In this document: piece by piece, positions 11,117-18,965 of the stretch | Layout: each line of letters starts with the position of its first letter | Position numbering within the stretch: position 1 is the stretch's first letter | NCBI RefSeq assembly: GCF_000966285.1 | Contig: NZ_KQ031391.1 | Coordinates: 678,978-742,977 of the forward strand | From: Pseudofrankia sp. DC12 | GTDB lineage: Bacteria > Actinomycetota > Actinomycetes > Frankiales > Frankiaceae | Reading direction: 5' to 3' | DNA: 64,000 bases | Program-made: the position numbers and the translations under genes | Notes under the pieces: generated by a model | The model's input: the letters and a program-made list of their open reading frames with translations, nothing else | The model's database searches: none | Told to the model about the DNA's origin: nothing

Positions 11117-11446
11117 GTGTTTCAGGCCCCGCACGTACAAGGAGCAGGCGAGGTCGCTGCACATATACGCGCCGACCGTGTTGCCCTGCTGCCCAGCCTT
11201 GCCCGTCCTCGGCGCGACCAGCAGGCTTACCCCGCCGGTGTGGGCAGTCAGGCACAGCGAGCACATGCTGGTCACGGGGTGCAAGGCGGAGGGAACAGAG
11301 CTGCGCAGGACGAGGGCCACCAGCGTGCCGTCCAGGTCCGCCGCGAGGTAGGCGCGCTCCGGGGCCTGATGGTCGCGCCACTCTCGGCCTTCTGCCCGAG
11401 GTGACCTCCGGCAGAGGCCCGGGTGCAGGTGGGTGAGCTGGCGCAT
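11117..11446 (-). pseudogene. Remnant of an FBP-domain (EF-G-binding, treble-clef zinc finger) gene
   Basis: In one frame APERAYLAADLDGTLVALVL is followed by MCSLCLTAHTGG, TGKAGQQGNTVGAYMCSDL and ACSLYVRGL. These are the conserved blocks and two Cys pairs of the C-terminal treble-clef zinc finger of actinobacterial FBP-domain proteins. The N-terminal domain is not recognisable, and downstream the frame runs into sequence joined to an NlpC/P60 fragment. The gene appears truncated at both ends. Confidence 0.6.
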
Positions 11447-11495
11447 CTCCGAACGCGGCGAACTCGTGGTCGGCGATCGTTCTTCTCATCCTGCC

Positions 11496-12176
11496 CTACC
11501 GCCTACGCGGCACGAGTCCGGTCTCGTAGGCGATGATCGCCAGGTGGACGCGGTCACGGGCCTCGAGCTTGGCGAACAGGCGCGCGACATGGGTCTTCGC
11601 CGTCGCCGCGCTGATCACCAGCCGCTCGGCTATCTCAGTGTTCGACAGTCCCTGTCCGACCAGTGCCAGCACCTCGCGCTCCCGGTCGGTGATCTCCGCG
11701 ATGAGACTCGAGTCCGCGGCGGGCTCGGCGTCGTCGGGGGCCGCAGAGCCGGACGTTCCGGCGAAGTCCGCGATCAGCCGTCGGGTCACGCTCGGCGCGA
11801 TCAGCGCGTCGCCGGCCGCCACTACGCGGATCGCGTCCAGGATCGCGTCCAGGGCCATGCTCTTGAGAAGGAATCCGCTGGCGCCGGCGCGCAGTGCGCC
11901 GTAGACGTACTCGTCGTCGTCAAAGGTTGTCAGCACGAGCACCCTGGGCGGGTCCGGCTCGGCGGTCGTCTGCCGGGTCGCCTCGATGCCGTCCATGCCC
12001 GGCATGCGGATGTCCATCACCACGACGTCCGGCCGCAGCTCACGCACCAGGCGCATCGCCTCGCGGCCGTCGCCGGCCTGGCCGACCACCTCCAGGTCGT
12101 CGGTGTCGCCGATCAGGATCGTGAGCGCGACCAGCATCAGGGGCTGGTCGTCGGCGAGCAGGACGCGCACGCTCAT
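11496..12176 (-). CDS. NarL/FixJ-family response regulator
   Basis: A complete 226-residue two-component regulator. The receiver domain has the acidic pair (LLADDQ), the phospho-accepting Asp in VVVMDIRMPGMDG, the switch Thr in VLTTFDDD and the conserved Lys in FLLKSM. The C-terminal LuxR helix-turn-helix reads LTDREREVL-like (ITDREREVLALVGQGLSN) and AKTHVARLFAKLEARDR. The start codon overlaps the end of the upstream kinase gene by 4 nt, so the two are translationally coupled and form a cognate pair. The likely target is the divergent ABC transporter operon. Confidence 0.93.
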   Translation of the reverse strand: MSVRVLLADDQPLMLVALTILIGDTDDLEVVGQAGDGREAMRLVRELRPDVVVMDIRMPGMDGIEATRQTTAEPDPPRVLVLTTFDDDEYVYGALRAGASGFLLKSMALDAILDAIRVVAAGDALIAPSVTRRLIADFAGTSGSAAPDDAEPAADSSLIAEITDREREVLALVGQGLSNTEIAERLVISAATAKTHVARLFAKLEARDRVHLAIIAYETGLVPRRR

Positions 12177-13372
12177 GCCGGGAGGCTCGCCGTCACCCGG
12201 AATCCGCCCTCCGGACGTTGGCCGGCGCTGAACTGGCCGGACAGCAGCGTCACCCGCTCGCGCATGCCGAGCAGGCCGAAGCCGCTCCCGCCGGCCGCCG
12301 CCGAGGACCTCGGACGGCCCGGCCCGCCGAGACCGTCGTCCCCGTCGTCCACCACCTCGATGCTCACTCCTTCCGGCTCGTAATCGACCGCGACCCGGCA
12401 TGTCCGCGCCCCGGAATGCCGCACCACGTTCGTCACCGACTCCTGGATGATCCGGAACGCCGACAGTTCGATCTCCGGCGGCAGCGGACGCTGCTCGCCC
12501 TGCCAGGTCACGTGGACCCGCACTCCGGCGTCGGCCGTGCGTTCGGCGAGCTGCGGGACGTTGGCCAGGCTGCTGGCCGGCGCCAGCGGAGCGGCCTGCG
12601 GCATGGCGTCGTCCGGCTCGGCGCGGCGTAGCGCCCCGAGCATGCGCTGCAGCTCCAGCAGCGTCTCCCGGCTGGTGGTCTCGATGCCGGTCAGCGCCTG
12701 CCGCGTCTGCTCGGGCTTGGTCTCCACGACCCGCGCCGCCGCTCCCGACAGCACCGTGATGATCCCGATGCTGTGCGCGACGCTGTCGTGCAGTTCGCGG
12801 GCGATCCGCAGCCGCTCGGCCATGACGGTGCGGGCCGCGGTCTGCTCCTGCAGGGCTTCGAGGTATTCACGGCGTTTGCGATACACCCCTCCGAAGACCC
12901 ACGCGACCGCGAACCACAACGCTATCCACCCGGCCCACTGGGCCGCGCCGAAGACGGACTGCCCGTGGACGTGGACGTCGTTGACGAACGCGGCCGCGAC
13001 GCCCGCGACGGAGCCGACGGCGGCAGCCTTCGGCCGCCGGGCGGCGAGGTACCCGCCCAAGGCGACGAGCAGGATGAACACGACCAAGGGCCGCGCGCCG
13101 AAAATGTCGCCGAGGACCGATTCGCCCAGGACCGCCGCGAAGACGGCCGCCGGCAGACGGCGCACCAGCAGGACCGGAAGGGCGAGCACGACGCACAGAC
13201 CTATCATCTGGAAGTGCCCGAGGTCGGGGAACCGGAACAGGCCGTCGACAGGGCTCGGCGTCGTCAAGGGGAGCATCAGCGCGTAGAAGCCGGCGGCGGC
13301 CAGCACTACGGGCTGTGACATCAGCCAGGTCACGCGCTTCGATGTCGAGAGACGCTGGAGAAGCTCTTCCAT
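12173..13372 (-). CDS. Sensor histidine kinase (HisKA_3 family)
   Basis: The 399-residue membrane kinase has several N-terminal hydrophobic segments (about residues 15-150) followed by a short coiled segment. The dimerisation/phosphoacceptor motif ERLRIARELHDSVAHSIG carries the phospho-His, and an HATPase domain follows (IQESVTNVVRHSGA N-box, VVDDGDDG, GFGLLGMRERV G-boxes). ATG 13372 is preferred: a TACGAT hexamer ends 6 nt upstream, whereas upstream in-frame codons lie in the divergent promoter region. It sits head-to-head with the ABC transporter genes, a layout typical of antibiotic-sensing or cell-envelope-stress modules. Confidence 0.92.
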   Translation of the reverse strand: MEELLQRLSTSKRVTWLMSQPVVLAAAGFYALMLPLTTPSPVDGLFRFPDLGHFQMIGLCVVLALPVLLVRRLPAAVFAAVLGESVLGDIFGARPLVVFILLVALGGYLAARRPKAAAVGSVAGVAAAFVNDVHVHGQSVFGAAQWAGWIALWFAVAWVFGGVYRKRREYLEALQEQTAARTVMAERLRIARELHDSVAHSIGIITVLSGAAARVVETKPEQTRQALTGIETTSRETLLELQRMLGALRRAEPDDAMPQAAPLAPASSLANVPQLAERTADAGVRVHVTWQGEQRPLPPEIELSAFRIIQESVTNVVRHSGARTCRVAVDYEPEGVSIEVVDDGDDGLGGPGRPRSSAAAGGSGFGLLGMRERVTLLSGQFSAGQRPEGGFRVTASLPA

Positions 13373-13378
13373 ACGGAG

Positions 13379-13384
13379 ATCGTA
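13379..13384 (-). promoter_or_regulatory. Candidate leaderless -10 hexamer for the histidine kinase
   Basis: TACGAT (minus strand) ends 6 nt before ATG 13372. No Shine-Dalgarno is visible, which supports leaderless initiation. Confidence 0.4.
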
Positions 13385-13501
13385 TTCCGTGGCGTCGGCT
13401 CTGCGCGTCGCCCCGGGGATGTACGCCGGTACACCCCCGGGCCGATGGCCTGCGGGAAAGGTGACATCCGCCGGCCGACGCCAGGGATCATGGTCCGTTT
13501 C

Positions 13502-13507
13502 TAGGTT
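13502..13507 (+). promoter_or_regulatory. Candidate leaderless -10 hexamer for the ABC ATPase
   Basis: TAGGTT ends 7 nt before ATG 13515. It lies in the 142-bp divergent gap with the kinase gene, where the response regulator would be expected to bind. Confidence 0.4.
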
Positions 13508-13514
13508 CGTGGCC

Positions 13515-14261
13515 ATGACGAATGCACCGATGATCGCTCTCCAAGACGCGACAAAGAAATATGACGAGGGCCCGCCAGCGCTGGCCGGTGTGACCTTGTC
13601 CGTGGCGTCCGGTGATTACGTGGCGATCCTCGGCCATTCCGGCAGCGGGAAGTCCACGCTGCTGAATCTGATCGCCGGTCTGGACAAGCCTTCCAGTGGC
13701 ACCGTGACCGTCGACGGCACCCGCGTCGACCAGCTCGGTGAGGCCGGTTCGGCGAAGTACCGCCGGGCCTCGATCGGCATGATCTTCCAGTTCTTCAATC
13801 TGCTCGACGATCTGACCGTGTTGGACAACGTCATGGTTCCGGCACAGCTGGCCGGGATGGGCAAGGCCGAAGCGAAGCGGCGGGCCGTCGAGCTGCTCGG
13901 CTCGCTGGGCATCGACCGGCACGCCAAGGCCTACCCGCAGCGGCTGTCCGGCGGGCAACGGCAGCGGGTGGCGGTGGCCAGGGCCCTGATGAACAGGCCG
14001 GCGCTGCTGCTGGCCGACGAGCCGACCGGCGCTCTGGACTCGAGCTCGGCCGAGGACGTGCGGCGGCTGCTGCTGGACCTGAACGCCGAGGGCCAGACCA
14101 TCCTGCTGGTCACCCACGACACCCAGCTGGCCGCGGACACCGCGCGCCGCACTGTCGAGTTGGTGGACGGCGCGGTCGAGCGGGACGTCGTCAACCACGG
14201 CAGCGGTGCCGGACTGGCCGCCCGCACGCCGCTGACCCGTCCGGCGGGAGAGGCCCGATGA
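13515..14261 (+). CDS. ABC transporter ATP-binding protein (MacB/LolD type)
   Basis: The 248-residue ATPase has Walker A GHSGSGKSTLLN, a Q-loop IFQFFNLL, the ABC signature LSGGQRQRVAVARAL, Walker B LLLADEPTGALD and the H-loop VTHD. The sequence type matches the MacB/LolD/FtsE group that energises FtsX-like permeases. Its TGA overlaps the ATG of a 29-codon gene, which in turn overlaps the permease start, so the three are translationally linked. Confidence 0.94.
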   Translation: MTNAPMIALQDATKKYDEGPPALAGVTLSVASGDYVAILGHSGSGKSTLLNLIAGLDKPSSGTVTVDGTRVDQLGEAGSAKYRRASIGMIFQFFNLLDDLTVLDNVMVPAQLAGMGKAEAKRRAVELLGSLGIDRHAKAYPQRLSGGQRQRVAVARALMNRPALLLADEPTGALDSSSAEDVRRLLLDLNAEGQTILLVTHDTQLAADTARRTVELVDGAVERDVVNHGSGAGLAARTPLTRPAGEAR

Positions 14262-14347
14262 CACTGCGCAAGCCGCCGATGCCCCGGCGCCTGTTCGAGG
14301 TCGGCTTCCATGCCGTGGCCCGCCTGCCGCTGGCGGCGAGCCGATGA
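14258..14347 (+). CDS. 29-codon gene coupled between ABC ATPase and permease
   Basis: ATG 14258 overlaps the ATPase stop by 4 nt (ATGA), and its own TGA overlaps the permease ATG 14344 by 4 nt. The product MTLRKPPMPRRLFEVGFHAV... is short, basic and partly amphipathic (RRLFEVGFHAVARLPLAAS). GGGAGAGG lies just upstream of the ATG, a better ribosome-binding site than the permease itself has. It may act as a coupling leader that carries ribosomes into the permease, or as a small membrane-associated subunit. It could also be a relic of a longer permease N-terminus. No homologue is recognised. Confidence 0.5.
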   Translation: MTLRKPPMPRRLFEVGFHAVARLPLAASR

Positions 14348-16755
14348 GCGCCCTGGGCAAGGTCGTACGCTCCGGCGTGGGCCGGCGCCGCCTGCAGTCC
14401 CTCGTCATGGCTCTGACGACGTTCGCGACCGTCACCACCGCGGTGGTGACGGTCGGCCTGCTGACCGCCGTGCAGGCCCCGTTCGAGCACGCCTTCAGTG
14501 CTCGGAACGGCGCGCATCTGGCGGTCCAGTTCGACAGTTCGAAGGTCACGGCCGCGCAGGCCGCCGCCACCGCTCACGCCGCCGGCGTCACCGAGGCGGC
14601 CGGACCGTACCCGATCGCCGCCGCCCTGGACACGACGATCGGCACGGACTGCGCCAAGAGCGCCGGTAACGACAACGGTCCGATCACCGTCAGCACCCGG
14701 CCCGACCTGGGCAGCACCTCCGGAATGGACCAGCTGGCGCTGACCCGGGGGCGCTGGCCGACCAGCCCGGGCGAGATCGCCCTGCCGTGGCAGGACTATG
14801 CCGCCGACTGCTTCGGCGATTCGGTGGTGTTCTCCTCCCTGCCGGGCAAGCCGTCGTTCAAGGTCGTCGGCTTCGCCGACTCGGTGACCAACAGCGCGAC
14901 CGGCTTCCTCACCGCCGACGGTTTCGCGCGGCTCACCGCCGCCGGTGCCAAGTCCGACGAGCAGATGCTCTACCGGTTCGCCAAGGCCGGGACCAACGCC
15001 GACATCGCCACCGACAAGCAGGCGGTGGCCGCCGCCGCGCCGGCCGGCGCGGTCGAGAGCGGGCAGTCGTACCTGACCGCGGAGCAGCAGGCGACCGGCA
15101 ACGCCAAGGCCTACGTGCCGTTCCTGATCGGCTTCGGGATCCTCGGGCTGTTCATGTCGGTGCTGATCATCTCGATCGTGGTCAGCGGGGCTGTGGCCTC
15201 GGGAATCCGGCGCATCGGGATTCTGAAGTCGCTGGGCTTCACCCCTTCGCAGGTGGCTCGCGCCTACACCGCGCAGGCCATGATCCCGGCGACACTCGGC
15301 CTGGTGCTCGGCACGGTTTTCGGCAACCTCCTGGCCGTGCCGATCCTGGGCGGGGCCACCAAGCAGTTCGGCGCGGCCAGTGCGGCCAGTGCCACGATTC
15401 CGTTGCGGGTCAGCGCCGTGGTGCCGCTGGGCACCCTGCTGATCGTCGGCGTCACGGCCTTGATCCCGGCCCTGCGGGCCGGCCGGATGCCGACGGTGCG
15501 GGCTCTGGTGGTCGGCCGCGCCCCCAAGGCCGGGGGCGGTCAGAGGGCGCAGCGTCTGGCCTCGCGGCTGCCGCTGCCCCGGGCCATGTCGTTGGGGCTG
15601 GCCCAGCCGTTCGCCCGGCCGGCCCGGACCGTCCTGGTCGGTGCGGCGGTGCTGTTCGGCGTCGTGAGTGTCACGTTCGCGGTGGGGCTGGAGACCGGGT
15701 TCAACAAGTACCTGGACACCAGTACCTCAGGCTTCAACGTCGCGTCGGAGATCGTGGAACCCACCGCCGACGTAGGGGTGCCCTGGGGTCTCTACGGCCC
15801 CAACGACCCGCGCGACCCGCACCTGGATGCCGCCAGGGTGGCCGCCGCGCTCGCTAGGATTCCGGGCACGAAGGCCGCGTTCGGCTGGGGCGACAGCGGC
15901 GCGACCATGGTCGGCGCCCCGCCCGGCGGCGAAACGGCGAAGGTGTTCACGACCACCGGCGACTTCTCCTGGACGGGCATGGAGCTGCTGTCCGGCCGCT
16001 GGTACTCGGCGCCCGGCGAGGCCGTGGTCGGCGACAAGCTGGCCTCGGCGGTGGGGATCCACGTCGGTGACGACGTCACCGTGGTGCAGCAGAACAAGCA
16101 ACTGCCGCTGAAGGCCGTCGGCATCAACTTCGACACCAACGTGGGCGACTACACGGTCATGACGGATGCGGCCACCTTCACCGCCGCCGGTCTGACCCCG
16201 CACATCGACCAGTTCAACGTCGAGCTGGCCTCGAACGTCAACGGAGTGGACTGGTCCACCTCAGCCGCCGCCGCGCTGACCCCGCTGAACGCCTCGGTCC
16301 AGCGGAACTCGGACGGGGGCAAGAACATCGTGGTAGTCACCATGGGCGCCCTGGTGGCCACGCTTACGCTGATGATGATGGCGGTCGCCGCGCTCGGGGT
16401 GCTGAGCATGGTTGTGCAGGACACCCGGGAGCGGGCTCATGATCTGGGGATCTTCAAGGCCCTCGGGATGACACCCAAGCAGACCATTGCGATGGTTCTG
16501 ACCTCGGTGTCCCTCACCGGCCTGGTCGCCGGGCTGATCGGGGTTCCGCTCGGGGTCGCGGTGGAGAAGGCGACGCTGACCCCGATGGGGAACGCGATCG
16601 GCCGGCACCTGCCGCCGAGCGTGTCCCACGTCTACACCGCCGGGCTGCTCATCCCCCTGCTGGCCGGCGGGATCGTGATCGCCCTGCTCGGGGCACTGCT
16701 GCCGGCCGGCTGGGCGGCACGGACCCGGACCGCCACCGCGCTGCGGACCGAGTAG
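14344..16755 (+). CDS. FtsX-like ABC transporter permease
   Basis: The 803-residue membrane protein has the duplicated FtsX-type layout. A first transmembrane helix lies near residues 17-43, followed by a large extracytoplasmic domain and three helices (about residues 256-375). A second half repeats the pattern, with helices near 430-450 and a C-terminal FtsX bundle (IVVVTMGALVATLTLMMMAV, LGIFKALGMTPKQTIAMVL, LLAGGIVIALLGALL). The phrase GILKSLGFTPSQVARAY is the matching coupling-helix segment of the first half. It works with the upstream ATPase, probably in lipid, peptide or drug export or in envelope-stress response. The substrate is not evident. Confidence 0.9.
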   Translation: MSALGKVVRSGVGRRRLQSLVMALTTFATVTTAVVTVGLLTAVQAPFEHAFSARNGAHLAVQFDSSKVTAAQAAATAHAAGVTEAAGPYPIAAALDTTIGTDCAKSAGNDNGPITVSTRPDLGSTSGMDQLALTRGRWPTSPGEIALPWQDYAADCFGDSVVFSSLPGKPSFKVVGFADSVTNSATGFLTADGFARLTAAGAKSDEQMLYRFAKAGTNADIATDKQAVAAAAPAGAVESGQSYLTAEQQATGNAKAYVPFLIGFGILGLFMSVLIISIVVSGAVASGIRRIGILKSLGFTPSQVARAYTAQAMIPATLGLVLGTVFGNLLAVPILGGATKQFGAASAASATIPLRVSAVVPLGTLLIVGVTALIPALRAGRMPTVRALVVGRAPKAGGGQRAQRLASRLPLPRAMSLGLAQPFARPARTVLVGAAVLFGVVSVTFAVGLETGFNKYLDTSTSGFNVASEIVEPTADVGVPWGLYGPNDPRDPHLDAARVAAALARIPGTKAAFGWGDSGATMVGAPPGGETAKVFTTTGDFSWTGMELLSGRWYSAPGEAVVGDKLASAVGIHVGDDVTVVQQNKQLPLKAVGINFDTNVGDYTVMTDAATFTAAGLTPHIDQFNVELASNVNGVDWSTSAAAALTPLNASVQRNSDGGKNIVVVTMGALVATLTLMMMAVAALGVLSMVVQDTRERAHDLGIFKALGMTPKQTIAMVLTSVSLTGLVAGLIGVPLGVAVEKATLTPMGNAIGRHLPPSVSHVYTAGLLIPLLAGGIVIALLGALLPAGWAARTRTATALRTE

Positions 16756-16818
16756 GACCGAGCAGAGCCGCCGGTCGCCGCAGCAAAAGCGGTGCTGGGC
16801 ATTGCACGGCGCGGCAAG

Positions 16819-16878
16819 AACGCCAATGCCGACCTCCCCCGGTTGACAGCCTCGGGAGGTCGGCATTCCGGCGTTTTT
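16819..16878 (+). terminator. Strong hairpin with T tract downstream of the permease
   Basis: Arms AACGCC..TGCCGACCTCCC (16819-16838) and GGGAGGTCGGCA..GGCGTT (16854-16875) pair over about 18 bp with a small bulge and are followed by TTTTT. This is the most canonical intrinsic terminator in the window, 64 nt after the permease stop. Because it precedes an IS66 fragment, an insertion-sequence end is an alternative reading. Confidence 0.65.
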
Positions 16879-16978
16879 CCCTCAACACAAAGGCGTGAGT
16901 GGTACCCAGGCATGGCGGTCGGCGTTTTCGACCTTTTCTCGATCGGCATCGGCCCGTAGAGTTCACACACCGTCGGCC

Positions 16979-17260
16979 CGATACGCCGACCGCGAGACCG
17001 ACTACCTGCGCTTCCTGTCCGACCTGACGGTGCCACCGGATAACAACGGCAGCGAGCGCGAGATCAGGATGGTCAAGCTCCGCCAGAAGATCTCCGGCTG
17101 CCTACGCAGCCTCACCGGCGCCAGACAGTTCTGCGCCCTGCGCAGCTACCTCTCGACGACCCGCAAACACGGGATCGCGATGCTCGACGCGCTGCGCCGC
17201 CTCGCCGAGGGCCGCCCCTGGCTACCCACCGAACGAGCCCCCGCCCTCGCTTCGGCTTAA
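16979..17260 (+). pseudogene. IS66-family transposase remnant (C-terminal end)
   Basis: The frame encodes RETDYLRFLSDLTVPPDNNG, SEREIRMVKLRQKISGC, ARQFCALRSYLSTTRKHG and a natural stop. These are the conserved C-terminal blocks of IS66 transposases, including the third acidic catalytic region (PPDNNGSERE). The upstream 400 or so residues are missing, so this is an inactive relic. No companion TnpA/TnpB or intact inverted repeats were recognised. Confidence 0.85.
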
Positions 17261-17640
17261 CTCAAAGTCACCGCGGGCCGGTCAATACCTGACCAGTTAC
17301 CAGTCGGGTAGGCATCAGCGCACCAGTAGCGCCCGTGGCGGCGCCACGGGTCACCACTCGCCGCCGAACCGGCGTAGGCGATGTCCAGACCAGAGAGACC
17401 GATCAAAATGACTTCTGCTCTGGCATCACGGGCCGCCCCCCTCGTCGCCGAAGAACCAGTGCGAATGCTGGCACGAATGCCGGAAACTCGTTGAATGCCA
17501 ACCAGTCAGGCCCGCCGATTTCGCGCCTTCGCCAACGCCAAGATTCTTGAGGTGAACCGCCCAGACGCCGGCTACGCCCCGCCGCCGCGCACCTGGCCTG
17601 ACCGCAATAGTCAAGGGCAGGCAGTTCATCGGCCACGCTG
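17261..17640. other. Gap without a recognisable gene
   Basis: No convincing coding sequence, RNA or repeat is seen between the IS66 fragment and the lipoprotein gene. Codon third-position bias in the open frames is weak, consistent with degraded insertion debris. Confidence 0.5.
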
Positions 17641-18093
17641 TCAACGTTGACCGACCGCCGGGTCGAGGTGGACGGTCACCAGCACCGCCCGAGTGGTGTC
17701 CACGGCCGACGGCAGCCTGATCACGCTCGTCGTCGGGGTCAGGTCGTCGGTGCAGACCGTCAGCGCGCCGGGCCGGGCCTGCGCTGGCGCGAGCGGGGCG
17801 ACGCGGATCTCGATCGCGTGCCGGCCGACAACCGTCAGCGCGACCGGCAGGTTCGGGCAGGAGCCACTGCCCGTCAGGCCCAGCGCCAGCCGGTGGTTCG
17901 GCTCGAGCACCGCCACCGGCGCGTCCCCGCCCAGCCCCGACCGGGCCGCCCCTGGCGGGGAACCAAGATAGTGCCACTCGACAAGGCCGTTGCGAGGCTG
18001 GGAGCGGCCGCAGCCCGTAGCCGACAACGCCACGACGAGCAGCGCCACGGCCCCGGCCGCCGGCGCCCGGCCGGCCCGGCTTCGTCCGGTCAT
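17641..18093 (-). CDS. Putative lipoprotein of unknown function
   Basis: The 150-residue product begins with a basic N-region and a hydrophobic core, VALLVVALSATGCG, ending in a lipobox with acceptor Cys at about residue 28. It is therefore probably anchored to the outer face of the membrane by Lgt, whose gene is elsewhere in this window. The mature part is beta-rich in appearance, with a second Cys pair (SCPN, VCTD) that might form a disulfide. ATG 18093 is chosen because the signal peptide starts there; the frame is open much further upstream without family-like sequence. It is divergent from the molybdoenzyme gene. The family is not recognised. Confidence 0.7.
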   Translation of the reverse strand: MTGRSRAGRAPAAGAVALLVVALSATGCGRSQPRNGLVEWHYLGSPPGAARSGLGGDAPVAVLEPNHRLALGLTGSGSCPNLPVALTVVGRHAIEIRVAPLAPAQARPGALTVCTDDLTPTTSVIRLPSAVDTTRAVLVTVHLDPAVGQR

Positions 18094-18213
18094 GCCCTGA
18101 CGGACCCACGCCGGCCCGTCCCGGTTCGCCCTTCCCGGCCGTACCGCGTGAGTTGGGATCCGGCGATGCACGCGAGCGGCCGCGGCCCACGGTGACGTGG
18201 AATCCTGGAGCGC

Positions 18214-18810
18214 ATGGGAATCGTCTCGCCGGGATTTCACGGGCGGCGCCGGGGCAACACCGCACTGCCGCCCGGCCAGTACGAGGAAGAGGACTTCCCG
18301 GTGCTCTCGGCCGGGCCGACGCCACGGGTGCCGACGGACCGGTGGCAGTTCACGATCACCAGCGAGACCGGCGAGCGGTACTCGTGGAGCTGGGCCGAAT
18401 TCCAGGCGCTGCCCCAGGAGACGCCGACGGTCGACATCCACTGCGTCACCCGCTGGTCGAAGTTCGCCACCACCTGGACGGGTATCTCGCTGGACACCCT
18501 GTTCGAGGACGTCGAGACGGCCGCGGACTACGCGATGATCCACTCCTACGGCGGCTACACCACGAACCTGCCATTGGAGGACCTGCTCGACGGCCAGGCC
18601 TGGGTGGCGCACCGGTACGACGGCGAGGACCTCGACCCCGAGCACGGCGGCCCGGCCCGGCTGCTCGTCCCGCACCTGTACTTCTGGAAGTCGGCCAAGT
18701 GGGTGCGCGGTATCCAGCTCATGCCGGAGGACTCGCCCGGCTTCTGGGAGGCGGCCGGCTACCACGACCGCGGCGACCCCTGGCGGGAGGAGCGCTACCA
18801 GGGCGACTGA
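18214..18810 (+). CDS. Sulfite-oxidase-like molybdopterin oxidoreductase (cytosolic)
   Basis: The 198-residue single-domain SUOX-fold protein contains the segment VDIHCVTRWSKF, whose Cys77 is the expected molybdenum ligand. LYFWKSAKWVRGIQLM near the C-terminus is the conserved Moco-pocket segment. There is no signal peptide or Tat motif, so it should be cytosolic, unlike MsrP/YedY. It has only the Moco domain, without haem or dimerisation domains. The next gene on the strand encodes a flavin-type NAD(P)H reductase, a natural electron partner. The physiological substrate is unknown. Confidence 0.88.
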   Translation: MGIVSPGFHGRRRGNTALPPGQYEEEDFPVLSAGPTPRVPTDRWQFTITSETGERYSWSWAEFQALPQETPTVDIHCVTRWSKFATTWTGISLDTLFEDVETAADYAMIHSYGGYTTNLPLEDLLDGQAWVAHRYDGEDLDPEHGGPARLLVPHLYFWKSAKWVRGIQLMPEDSPGFWEAAGYHDRGDPWREERYQGD

Positions 18811-18833
18811 CCGCCAGAGCCGGAGGTCCGCCA

Positions 18834-18889
18834 GAGCAGGCAGAGCCGGCAGAGTAGGGCTGGCAGCGCGGAGCAGGCAGAGCCGGCAG
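18834..18889. repeat. 19-bp direct repeat in the molybdoenzyme-reductase gap
   Basis: GAGCAGGCAGAGCCGGCAG occurs at 18834-18852 and 18871-18889, within a stretch rich in related CAGAGC/GGCAG motifs. Confidence 0.7.
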
Positions 18890-18965
18890 TCAGGCAGGAC
18901 GAGTCGAGGCGTCGAACCGCCCGGCGTTCCGGTCGGCCGGGCGCGGGCAGGAGGGTGGGGCAGCG

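Noticed and set aside
17426-18325. Long minus-strand frame across the lipoprotein and molybdoenzyme region
   Set aside because: Arg/Pro-rich shadow of well-supported genes in other frames.
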